Shown here: in pieces, positions 7,298-15,420 of the stretch
Numbering within the stretch: position 1 is the first letter of the stretch
How the letters are laid out: every line of letters begins with the position of its first letter
DNA from: Pedobacter kyonggii
Lineage (GTDB): Bacteria > Bacteroidota > Bacteroidia > Sphingobacteriales > Sphingobacteriaceae
Assembly (NCBI RefSeq): GCF_004310665.1
Contig: NZ_SIXF01000011.1
Location: 102,268 to 166,267, forward strand
Length of the DNA stretch: 64,000 nucleotides
Direction: 5' to 3'
Notes under the pieces: model-generated
Told to the model about the DNA's origin: nothing
The model's database searches: none
What the model saw: the letters and a program-made list of their open reading frames with translations, nothing else
Position numbers and translations under genes: made by a program

Positions 7298-9904
7298 ATG
7301 ATTAAATTTTCTTTAAGCTTAATTTCTTTTACACTAGTTTTTTTTGGATTAAAAAACTTTTTTAGCGAACCAAAGATACAACGTGTATCACCCCCTGAAT
7401 TAACGATAACCAATTTCGCAGGACCCGACGTTACACCCAGTCCAGCCTGTTTAGCCGTAGCACCAACAGGAGAAGTATATGTTGGTGTTGATATGATGGG
7501 CTCTTTAGGTAAAGATCCTGGAAAAGGCCATATTCTTAAATTGATAGATAAGGATAACGACGGTAAAATGGACGAGCATATAGATTTTGCCGAAGTGGAT
7601 AATCCACGCGGTATTATTGTTCAAGGCAGCCAGGTATACGTATTACATACAACTTTTTCTAAAGAAACAAAACAAGCTACGGGCATGGATTTAGTTGTTT
7701 TCGAAGATAAAGATGGCGATGGAAAGGCCGATGGTCCCGAAAAGCCGCTTATAGAGCATATCAGTAATGCTAAATATATCCGCGAACGTGGCACCGACCA
7801 TGCTACTAATGGCATTAGGATGGGTATTGATGGATGGATTTACATTTCAGTTGGAGATTTTGGATTCCATGATGCGGTAGATCGTTCAGGTAAAAAACTA
7901 ACCATGTTAGGTGGTGGAATTATGCGCGTTCGCCCTGATGGAACTGAAATGGAAGTATATACACATGGTACACGTAATGTTTATGATGTAGCTATCGATC
8001 CTTACATGAACGTTTTTACCAGAGAAAATACCAATGATGGTGGTGGATGGAACGTTCGTTTCTCGCACCACATACAATCTGGCGAATATGGTTACCCGGT
8101 TTTATTTCAGAATTTTACCGACGAAATTATTCCGGCCCTTGCTGATTTAGGTGGGGGATCGGGTACCGGAGCATTATTTATGGATGAACCAAACTGGCCT
8201 GAACAATATAACCACGTACCAATGATGGCCGATTGGGGCAGAAGCATGTTATATATTCATAGAGTAACCGCTGACGGCCCGACTTTTACACAGAAAGACG
8301 AAGAATTTATTAAACTACCTCAGATTACCGATCTTGATGTAGACGGTTCAGGAAGACTCTATTTGTCGGCTTGGGATGGTGCAGGTTACTCTGGAAGTCC
8401 TAATAAAGGCTACGTTGTTCGTGCAGTGCCGAACAACTGGAAATACAAAGCTTTTCCTGATGTTAAAAAAGCTTCAATTAAAAAGTTAACTGAGTTACTT
8501 AAATCGAATAGTGCTGTAGGCCGATTAACTGCTTCGCAGGAATTGGTTTTGCGCAACAATAAACAAGCTATTGCAACGGCTTTAAAAGTTGCTTCCGATC
8601 AAGGTTTAGCACTTGACGTTCGTATAGCCGGTATTTATACCTATGCACAGCTGACCAAAGAAAACGGTATCGCTACTTTGGTGGAATTTACTAAAGATAA
8701 AGCACTGAGGGAATTTGCCTTAAAAGCACTTGCTGATCGTAAAGTCAATATAGACAAAATACCTGTTGAACCATTTTTACAAGGCTTAAAGGATTCTTCT
8801 GTCCGCGTTCAGGCGGCTTCAATAATTGGTTTAAACCGTTTAGGCAGGCCAGAGGTTGCCAATGTACTTTTGCAAACCAAGGTACCAGCTTCATTTATAG
8901 CGCCTGCCAAAGGCACTGAAGGACCTCATGCAACACCAAATTCAGCCATTATTTTGCCTCACTTAGCTGTTAGGGCCTTGGTTGATCTTCAGGCAGTAGA
9001 TGCTTTGCTTGCTGCAGTTAAAACTGGAAATTCTACCCTTGCACTTTGGGCATTACGTTATATACATACCGAAAAAGCGGTGAACGGACTGATTGAAAAC
9101 TACAAACACTCGACAGATGAAAAATTAAAACAGCAGATCCTGGTTACCTTAGGTCGTTTGTATAAAAAAGAAATTGCTTACGATGCTACCTGGTGGTGGG
9201 GTACACGTCCCGATTCACATGGCCCATATTTTAAAGCTGTTTCATGGGAAGGTTCTCCTATTATAGAGAAATTTCTGAAAGAAGAGGCTACAAAAGCCGG
9301 AGCACAGGGAAAACAGTTTTACGTTGATTTAAATGCACGCCAAAGGATGGATATTCCTGAATTTGCCGAGGAAGAAAAAGTAGCTGCAGCTGAAGAACCA
9401 AAAATTGATTTGGATAAAATTAAAAACAAAAAAGGTCAGGTGGGGAAATCATCTATCGAAGATGTATTATTGGCTATCAATAAATTACAGGGTGATCCAT
9501 TAAAAGGAAAAAACATTTTCAATAATCAGGGTTGTATTGCCTGCCATAGTTTAAGTAAAAGCGAGAAAATGAAAGGTCCTTTTATGGGGCAGATTGGCTC
9601 TATTATGAACCGTGAGCAGATTGCAGAATCGATATTAAAACCTAATGCTTCCATTTCTCAGGGATTTGCTTCGGTAATGATTACGGCCAAAGGCGACCGT
9701 ACCTATATGGGCTTTATTACAGAAGAAACAGCTGCCAAAGTAGTGGTTCGTAATATCGCCGGAGAGGTTTTCACCATTAAAGCGGGCGATATCCTATCAA
9801 GAAAAGAAATGGAAACTTCGATGATGCCTGAAGGATTGGCCAATTCATTATCATATGAAGAACTGGCTTCGTTAGTTACTTTTTTATCTGAACAAAAGAA
9901 ATAG
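7298..9904 (+). CDS. Exported propeller/HEAT/cytochrome c protein (PSD type)
   Basis: This 868-residue protein has an N-terminal signal or anchor helix. About residues 30-380 resemble the beta-propeller of 'putative membrane-bound dehydrogenase' proteins (TIGR02604-like), with Ca-binding style DKDNDGKMDE and DKDGDGKADG loops. About residues 390-620 are helical repeats of HEAT type. A C-terminal heme-binding domain (TIGR02603-like) has Cys746-x2-Cys749-His750 (CIACH). Such proteins are found in Planctomycetes, Verrucomicrobia and Bacteroidota and are thought to oxidise sugars or other carbonyl/alcohol substrates in the periplasm; the true substrate is unknown. A heparinase-like gene follows 38 bases downstream on the same strand, suggesting a role in polysaccharide use. 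Confidence 0.82.
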   Translation: MIKFSLSLISFTLVFFGLKNFFSEPKIQRVSPPELTITNFAGPDVTPSPACLAVAPTGEVYVGVDMMGSLGKDPGKGHILKLIDKDNDGKMDEHIDFAEVDNPRGIIVQGSQVYVLHTTFSKETKQATGMDLVVFEDKDGDGKADGPEKPLIEHISNAKYIRERGTDHATNGIRMGIDGWIYISVGDFGFHDAVDRSGKKLTMLGGGIMRVRPDGTEMEVYTHGTRNVYDVAIDPYMNVFTRENTNDGGGWNVRFSHHIQSGEYGYPVLFQNFTDEIIPALADLGGGSGTGALFMDEPNWPEQYNHVPMMADWGRSMLYIHRVTADGPTFTQKDEEFIKLPQITDLDVDGSGRLYLSAWDGAGYSGSPNKGYVVRAVPNNWKYKAFPDVKKASIKKLTELLKSNSAVGRLTASQELVLRNNKQAIATALKVASDQGLALDVRIAGIYTYAQLTKENGIATLVEFTKDKALREFALKALADRKVNIDKIPVEPFLQGLKDSSVRVQAASIIGLNRLGRPEVANVLLQTKVPASFIAPAKGTEGPHATPNSAIILPHLAVRALVDLQAVDALLAAVKTGNSTLALWALRYIHTEKAVNGLIENYKHSTDEKLKQQILVTLGRLYKKEIAYDATWWWGTRPDSHGPYFKAVSWEGSPIIEKFLKEEATKAGAQGKQFYVDLNARQRMDIPEFAEEEKVAAAEEPKIDLDKIKNKKGQVGKSSIEDVLLAINKLQGDPLKGKNIFNNQGCIACHSLSKSEKMKGPFMGQIGSIMNREQIAESILKPNASISQGFASVMITAKGDRTYMGFITEETAAKVVVRNIAGEVFTIKAGDILSRKEMETSMMPEGLANSLSYEELASLVTFLSEQKK

Positions 9905-9942
9905 TTTCTCGTATAAAATTTGAGAATGGTGATCCGTAATCC

Positions 9943-11826
9943 ATGAAAAAAAATCAGCTTATCACAATTATATGTGTCATCATAACCTTGTTTTGCTCAA
10001 CGATAGCAGTAGGGCAAAACAAGGAAATTGATTCGACTTTTAAGATGCCTTCGCATCCAAGGTTATTGATAAGCTATGAGCTTGAAGAACAGATCTTAGA
10101 AAATGTAAAGCGCGATGCGAAGTTTAAACAAATCCACCAAGCCATAATATCAGAAGCAGATCATGTTTTAAATAAACCCATATTAGAACGGGTGATGATC
10201 GGCAAACGTTTGCTTGATGTATCAAGAGAAGCACTTAAAAGGATTTATTACCTCTCTTATGCTTTTAGGCTCAACCATGATAAAAAGTATGTAGCCAGGG
10301 CAGAAAAAGAACTGCTTGCGGTTTCTGGCTTTAAAGATTGGAACCCAAATCATTTTCTTGATGTAGGTGAAATGACAATGGCTTTATCAATAGGTTACGA
10401 TTGGTTATATCAAGATTTACCCCAATCAACCAGAAGTACAGTTGCCCTTGCCATTCTCGAAAAGGGAATACAGCCTTCAACAAACAATAAGTACAATAAC
10501 TGGTTAAATGTTACCAATAACTGGAATCAGGTTTGTAATGCGGGCATCTCGTTTGGGGCAATCGCTACTTTCGAAGAACACCCGGCCTTATCGGCGAAAC
10601 TCATTAACCGGGCAATAAAAAGTGTAATCCTACCCATGCAACAATATGGTCCCGACGGTGCTTATCCGGAAGGTTATGGATATTGGGAATACGGCACTTC
10701 TTTTAATGTAATGTTTATCAGTGCTTTGGAAGGTGTTTTTTATCAGGATTTTAATTTAAGCGCTCAGCCAGGTTTCCTTAAATCAGCTGATTATCTGGCT
10801 AATATGACCGCTCCTTCAGGCAAACCTTTTAATTATTCGGATAGCAGGGCGGTGGCTGAATTTAATCCCGCACTTTTTTGGTTTGCATCAAAACTGAACG
10901 ACCCTGGTTTGCTTTGGGTAACTAAAAAACAGCTTGATGAACAAATGCCATTACAGAATAGATTACTGCCATCAGCAATGTTGTGGGGTGCAAAACTATC
11001 GCTTAATAACATTCAGCCTAGAACTACACAATTTTGGATAGGAAATGGTCCTAATCCGGTTGCTTTGATGCGAAGTTCGTGGACAGATCCGCAGGCTACT
11101 TTTGTGGGCTTTAAAGGTGGTTCTCCCGGTGTTAGCCATGGTCATATGGATGTAGGCTCTTTCATCATGGAATCGCAAGGGGTGCGTTGGGCAATGGATT
11201 TCGGGATGCAAGAATATGAATCGCTCGAATCAAAAGGCATTAATCTTTGGGATACTAAACAAAATGCAGAGCGCTGGAAAATATTCCGCTATAATAATCT
11301 TGCACACAATACCCTTTCCATCGATAGTACTTTTCAGCTTGTTAAGGGTAGTGCTGCTTTCATTAGTAGCGCTAATAATGGCCTGTTTATGAATGCTGTT
11401 GCCGATCTGAGTAGCTTATATGCTGGTAAACTAAAAAAATCAATTAGAGGGGTGGCCTTGATCAATAAAAAAACGGTGCTGATCCGCGATGAAATAACCG
11501 TAGGAAACACTGATGTAACACTTCGGTGGTCGATGGTTACAGCTGCTATGGTACACATTATTGATAAGCATACCATCGAATTAAGTTATAAAAACAAAAA
11601 ATGTTATCTCTTCGTGGATGCCCAAAGCGAAGTTAAAATGAAAACCTGGTCAACAGATCCGGGAACCGATTATGATGCCAAAAACCCGGGGACTTCTATT
11701 GTAGGATTTGAAGTAAGGCTCAAAGCTGATAGCGAACAGGCCATATCTGTTTTTTTAGATGCCGGGAAACCATCACAAAAGAACTTCTCTGCTAAACCGA
11801 TAGTCAGTTGGCCGAAGAATAAATAA
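9943..11826 (+). CDS. Heparinase II/III-like polysaccharide lyase
   Basis: This 627-residue protein has a signal peptide (MKK plus a hydrophobic run ending near VGQN). An alpha/alpha-toroid N-terminal half contains PSHPRLLI and many Trp/Tyr-rich segments such as GYDWLYQDLP. A beta-sandwich C-terminal half contains the heparinase II/III-type stretch GVSHGHMDVGSF, whose His and Asp are expected catalytic or metal-site residues. The family cleaves uronic-acid polysaccharides by beta-elimination, and members outside heparinases act on alginate, ulvan-like or bacterial exopolysaccharides. It lies 38 bases after the propeller/cytochrome gene and is probably co-transcribed. No SusC/SusD pair is nearby, so this is not a classical utilisation locus. 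Confidence 0.82.
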   Translation: MKKNQLITIICVIITLFCSTIAVGQNKEIDSTFKMPSHPRLLISYELEEQILENVKRDAKFKQIHQAIISEADHVLNKPILERVMIGKRLLDVSREALKRIYYLSYAFRLNHDKKYVARAEKELLAVSGFKDWNPNHFLDVGEMTMALSIGYDWLYQDLPQSTRSTVALAILEKGIQPSTNNKYNNWLNVTNNWNQVCNAGISFGAIATFEEHPALSAKLINRAIKSVILPMQQYGPDGAYPEGYGYWEYGTSFNVMFISALEGVFYQDFNLSAQPGFLKSADYLANMTAPSGKPFNYSDSRAVAEFNPALFWFASKLNDPGLLWVTKKQLDEQMPLQNRLLPSAMLWGAKLSLNNIQPRTTQFWIGNGPNPVALMRSSWTDPQATFVGFKGGSPGVSHGHMDVGSFIMESQGVRWAMDFGMQEYESLESKGINLWDTKQNAERWKIFRYNNLAHNTLSIDSTFQLVKGSAAFISSANNGLFMNAVADLSSLYAGKLKKSIRGVALINKKTVLIRDEITVGNTDVTLRWSMVTAAMVHIIDKHTIELSYKNKKCYLFVDAQSEVKMKTWSTDPGTDYDAKNPGTSIVGFEVRLKADSEQAISVFLDAGKPSQKNFSAKPIVSWPKNK

Positions 11827-12000
11827 GTTTGGTAGCCGATTTGTTTTCAGCTTTAATTCTAAGGCTTGATTTTACTGATAAATCTTTCTAAAAGCTATAT
11901 TCATGAATTTTATTGTTATTGTCGAGCAATTTTTATCATAAAAATGCGCCAGTTGTTTTGGTTTAAAAAAACAAAACTTACATTTAGCGATTAAATCTAT

Positions 12001-12032
12001 ATACCTAGTCGATGAGCAGATCGGGTAGGTAT
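12001..12032. promoter_or_regulatory. Inverted repeat just upstream of the serine acetyltransferase gene
   Basis: ATACCTA (12001-12007) and TAGGTAT (12026-12032) are perfect reverse complements 18 bases apart. The right arm ends 11 bases before the ATG of the serine acetyltransferase gene. It could be an operator in the leader of the cysteine genes, or a chance pairing. No regulator is encoded next to it. Confidence 0.3.
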
Positions 12033-12043
12033 GACCACCAGTT

Positions 12044-12856
12044 ATGGAAGACCATTTTTTTGAACAAATTATTAAGAACCCTCTTGAACAACCAAATATT
12101 CCACCCAATGAAGTGATATCCCTTTGGGCAGAAAAGCTAATTCAAGTACTTTTTCCTGAAAATTCACCAAAAGTATTTTCAACAATTATAGATGTAAAGG
12201 AGTATATTGCTGTTTTGGAGCTTGAACTTTATGACATCATATCGGCCAGTTGTAAGCTTAAAAATAGTGAATGTAAAAATGCGGCAGGTCAGTTTTTTGA
12301 AGAACTGCCAGAACTTTACCGTGTATTGAACACCGATATAGTAGCCATTTATGAAGGCGATCCGGCCGCACAGAGCAGGTTTGAGGTCATTAGAACTTAC
12401 CCAGGTTTTTATGCCATCTGTTTCTACAGAATTGCCAATATGCTTTATAATTTCAGTATACCGCTGGTTCCGAGAATTCTTACCGAATATGCCCATTCCA
12501 AAACAGGTATTGATATCCATCCGGCAGCCAGCATTGGCGAATACTTCCATATCGATCATGGAACTGGGATTGTTATTGGCGAAACCAGTACAATAGGCCG
12601 TTATGTGAAACTTTATCAAGGGGTAACACTTGGCGCTTTGAGTGTTAAAAAAACATTAGCAGGCAGTAAACGCCACCCAACAGTTGAAGATAGGGTAGTA
12701 ATCTATTCTGGGGCAACCATACTGGGCGGTGAAACCATCATCGGGCACGATAGTATCATCGGGGGGAACGTATGGCTTACTGAAAGTATCCCAGCTTTTT
12801 CTACGGCTTATCATTCTCCAATAATTACCATTAGGAACCATAAAGAAACCAATTAA
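12044..12856 (+). CDS. cysE: Serine O-acetyltransferase
   Basis: This 270-residue cytoplasmic enzyme makes O-acetylserine from serine and acetyl-CoA, the first step of cysteine synthesis. The N-terminal half is helical, as in CysE. From about residue 155 the left-handed beta-helix begins, with the family hallmarks IDIHPAASIGEYFHIDHG and GIVIGETSTIGRYVKLYQGV, including the catalytic Asp-His pair. It ends in KETN rather than the C-terminal Ile that binds cysteine synthase in E. coli, so a classical cysteine synthase complex is not evident. The cysteine synthase gene follows 11 bases downstream and is surely co-transcribed. Confidence 0.92.
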   Translation: MEDHFFEQIIKNPLEQPNIPPNEVISLWAEKLIQVLFPENSPKVFSTIIDVKEYIAVLELELYDIISASCKLKNSECKNAAGQFFEELPELYRVLNTDIVAIYEGDPAAQSRFEVIRTYPGFYAICFYRIANMLYNFSIPLVPRILTEYAHSKTGIDIHPAASIGEYFHIDHGTGIVIGETSTIGRYVKLYQGVTLGALSVKKTLAGSKRHPTVEDRVVIYSGATILGGETIIGHDSIIGGNVWLTESIPAFSTAYHSPIITIRNHKETN

Positions 12857-12867
12857 TATATTAAAAT

Positions 12868-13740
12868 ATGGCAGGAATAATCGATCTGATCGGAAATACG
12901 CCAATGGCTGAACTTCAAAAGCTGAATATTAACCCAGCTGTACGGGTATTTGCCAAATTAGAGGGAAACAATCCAGGCGGTAGTGTTAAAGACAGGGCGT
13001 CGCTCAATATGATCAGAAGTGCAATAGAACGTGGGGATATAGCTCCTGGAACTAAACTGGTAGAGGCTACAAGTGGTAATACCGGAATTGCATTGGCTAT
13101 GATTGCAAGTTTATATAACTTAGAAATTGAACTGGTTATGCCAGCCAATTCTACACGCGAACGTAAAGTAACTATGGAGGCCTTTGGTGCAAAAGTAACC
13201 CTATTAGAAAGTATAGAAGAATGCAGGGATTATGCGGAAGAAAAAGGCGTTTCAAAGGGATACTTTTTATTAAATCAATTTGCAAACCCTGATAACTACC
13301 TGGCGCATTATAAAACAACCGGGCCAGAAATATGGAGAGATACTGAAGGAGAAATTACGCATTTTGTAAGCTCCATGGGAACAACGGGGACCATTATGGG
13401 CTGTTCGAGATATTTTAAGGAAAAAAATAATGATATTCAGATTGTAGGCTGTCAACCTACTGAAGGGTCTTCTATTCCAGGTATCAGGCGTTGGCCTGAA
13501 GAATATTTGCCAAAAATATTCGATCCGCTAAGGGTAGATCGGGTAATGGATATTGCACAGGAAGAAGCAACCTTAATGTCGAGAAGAATGGCTAAAGAAG
13601 AAGGTTTATTTGCAGGTATGAGCTCGGGCGGTGCCTGCGCAGCTGCTTTGAAACTAGCTGGTGAACTAGATAAAGGAACAATTGTGTTTATCGCCTGCGA
13701 TCGGGGAGACCGCTACTTAAGCAGCGATCTTTTTGGTTGA
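12868..13740 (+). CDS. cysM: Cysteine synthase B (O-acetylserine sulfhydrylase)
   Basis: This 290-residue PLP enzyme of fold type II has the PLP lysine in GGSVKDR (Lys41). It also has the substrate loop TSGNTG, the phosphate-binding GTTGT loop and the C-terminal GMSSGG segment. The motif EGSSIPGIRRWP is the CysM-type version rather than CysK. The enzyme joins O-acetylserine with sulfide, or thiosulfate in classical CysM, to give cysteine. It lies directly behind the serine acetyltransferase gene, giving a two-gene cysteine operon. Cysteine is also the likely sulfur donor for the EgtB step encoded 15 kb away. The ORF ends at SSDLFG, normal for the family. Confidence 0.92.
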   Translation: MAGIIDLIGNTPMAELQKLNINPAVRVFAKLEGNNPGGSVKDRASLNMIRSAIERGDIAPGTKLVEATSGNTGIALAMIASLYNLEIELVMPANSTRERKVTMEAFGAKVTLLESIEECRDYAEEKGVSKGYFLLNQFANPDNYLAHYKTTGPEIWRDTEGEITHFVSSMGTTGTIMGCSRYFKEKNNDIQIVGCQPTEGSSIPGIRRWPEEYLPKIFDPLRVDRVMDIAQEEATLMSRRMAKEEGLFAGMSSGGACAAALKLAGELDKGTIVFIACDRGDRYLSSDLFG

Positions 13741-13763
13741 GTGTAAATCACTAATCTTATTGG

Positions 13764-14150
13764 TTATTTTGATAAAAGCATGCGAACCCTTTGAGTGATG
13801 GCATCCATTTCGAAGGGTTTTTCTATGCAATCATCATAATGCGTTTTGTAATAAGTGTTATTATGGATGCCATTTCTCTATGACATGAGTAGGGAAGGGA
13901 TGGAACCATGTGCCGATAACTTTAATTCTGTACATATGGCCAGTCCGTCGGTCATGCCTAATAAAATATCGATCAAAATGATATCGGGTTGGAAAGCAGC
14001 AACCTTGATGTGTAAATCAATCGCGTTGGAAAGATTCATCGTCATATATCCTTCAAATTCGAAGATCATCTTTATGGCATCAAGTGTTGCACGGTGATCT
14101 TCAATAATTAATATTTTTGGTTGAGATAAGAGAACATTTTTTTGTGTCAC
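13764..14150 (-). pseudogene. Response-regulator receiver domain broken by an in-frame TAG
   Basis: The frame starts at 14150 and encodes a CheY-like receiver: acidic pocket Glu17/Asp18 (IIEDH), phosphoacceptor Asp61 (IILIDILLG) and switch Ser90 (SLLMS). A TAG at 13878-13880 stops it after residue 90. Reading on in the same frame to the TAA at 13764-13766 gives the missing end of a receiver, with the conserved lysine in DDCIEKPFEMD (codon 111) and a final helix. The full length of about 128 codons is right for a stand-alone receiver. One nonsense change therefore separates the gene from a normal one; a frameshift is not needed. Without strand 5 and Lys111 the product is unlikely to signal. 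A sequencing error or stop-codon readthrough cannot be excluded. It lies 3 bases after the OrfA-like gene. Confidence 0.75.
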
Positions 14151-14153
14151 TAA

Positions 14154-14471
14154 TTAAGGAAAGCTAAGATTACCAGTACCTCGCTTTTTAAGCAATAACT
14201 CAAATATTTTCGAGTCTGTTCTGGTGAGGCTATCAAGAGAGTTACGCAGGCTCTGGTTTACCAGACTTAAATTGGTAAACATCGTTCTCAGGTTATCGTT
14301 TTCATCTCTCAGCTCTAAAAGCTCATTGGCTATACTCCCAAAATCTCTAATCCAGCTGTCAAAACAGTTTTTATCAATTTCTAATGCGTTATAAATTTCT
14401 TCGGGATCTCTGCCGTTGTAAAATTCTTGGATGCTCTCGATAATTCTGGCAGGGGTGTTATTCGGTTTCAT
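14154..14471 (-). CDS. IS3 OrfA-like helical protein, possibly domesticated
   Basis: This 105-residue all-helical protein has an N-terminal part (ARIIESIQEFYNGRDPEEI) that looks like a helix-turn-helix. It is followed by a coiled coil with the pattern LRDENDNLRTMFTNLSLVNQ. That pattern closely resembles the leucine-zipper end of OrfA from IS3/IS407-type elements (ENxRLKKxYAxLSLxNxxLK). There is no OrfB integrase and there are no terminal repeats around it, so it is not an intact insertion sequence. It sits 3 bases upstream of the broken receiver gene in the same direction. A DNA-binding or scaffold role derived from a transposase is my inference. Confidence 0.5.
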   Translation of the reverse strand: MKPNNTPARIIESIQEFYNGRDPEEIYNALEIDKNCFDSWIRDFGSIANELLELRDENDNLRTMFTNLSLVNQSLRNSLDSLTRTDSKIFELLLKKRGTGNLSFP

Positions 14472-15420
14472 AGTTAGTTTCAGATGCTGTTTGTGCAGAA
14501 GCCTAAACCGTCCCCCGTCTAGACCTCCTGCGGCACAGCAATATTTTAAAATTTTTCATTTATGGATAGGGACAAAGAAATAGAGCGTTTAAAGATCATC
14601 AAAAATTTTATCTACGCCGTAATACGCACCAATTTTAAATGTTTGGATTTCAGATAGTAAAATAAAATGTAATTGTTATTCGGTTCATTATATATAGTTT
14701 TTGACGAATTAGCGTTTTAAATAGACCATGCCGCCAGGCGTGTAACAAATCATCCCGGAAAAGACCGTTTCTGTCGACATGGTTAAAATATGAGTACAAT
14801 CCAGATAAAAGGCATTTAAGCCTATTTGATTAAAAAACGGTATCGCACCTCGTGCACTCTAAGAGTTATATGCAAAGAGGGTGCGGCAGGTTGTTTTTGT
14901 AATACGCATTTCTGTGCACAGATATTCAAGTTGCTGTAATAAAGAAAGTTAAATGGTTTTGATAATTTATTATTGAAATAAGGGAAAAGAAAAAGTTATC
15001 TATTTTTGTATATTATTCAGGACAATTTGATGAGGTCTAACAGCCAGGCGTGCATATCGTTTCGCCATCTTTTCGCCGTTTTTTAGGAATTCTATATTAG
15101 GGAAAAAGAAGAAAACATTTCAAGGTCTGACGGCTTTTATCATGACTATCGCATCGCACTTGAAGATATTATAGTTGAACAGCATATTCTATTGAAAGGA
15201 CTAAATAAAAAAGAGCAGATTAATGATGAGCTGATTAGAGAACAATTAGAGCTGCTGATCTGGAAGAGGAAAAACCTCCCAGGCATTTTGGTCATCGTGA
15301 TATATAAATACTCTTGTAACTTACTAAAACTGGCTAGTTGATTTTGTGTGTAAAACTTGCAATATCAGCAACTGCAATGATTAAAATATAATTATATATT
15401 TGCTAATTAATTTAGTAAGT
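14472..15420. other. Gene-poor stretch with possible gene relics and a hairpin
   Basis: No confident gene is visible in this stretch of almost 1 kb. A 31-codon frame at 14562-14657 starts MDRDKEIERLKIIKNF and stops early. A frame open from 15087 to 15341 (84 codons, no ATG) encodes charged, helical sequence such as HDYRIALEDIIVEQHILL, which looks more coding than random. Both may be remnants of genes. A compound hairpin lies at 14844-14885, where CGCACC pairs with GGTGCG around an inner TGCA/TGCA and CTC/GAG stem, followed by a T-rich stretch. The promoter of the ATPase gene should lie near the end. Confidence 0.4.

Noticed and set aside
12179-12619. 146-codon minus-strand frame inside the serine acetyltransferase gene
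   Set aside because: It is antisense to a clear hexapeptide acyltransferase and has no recognisable feature.
14154-14471. Intact IS3-family insertion sequence
   Set aside because: No OrfB frame, terminal inverted repeats or target duplication were found around the OrfA-like gene.
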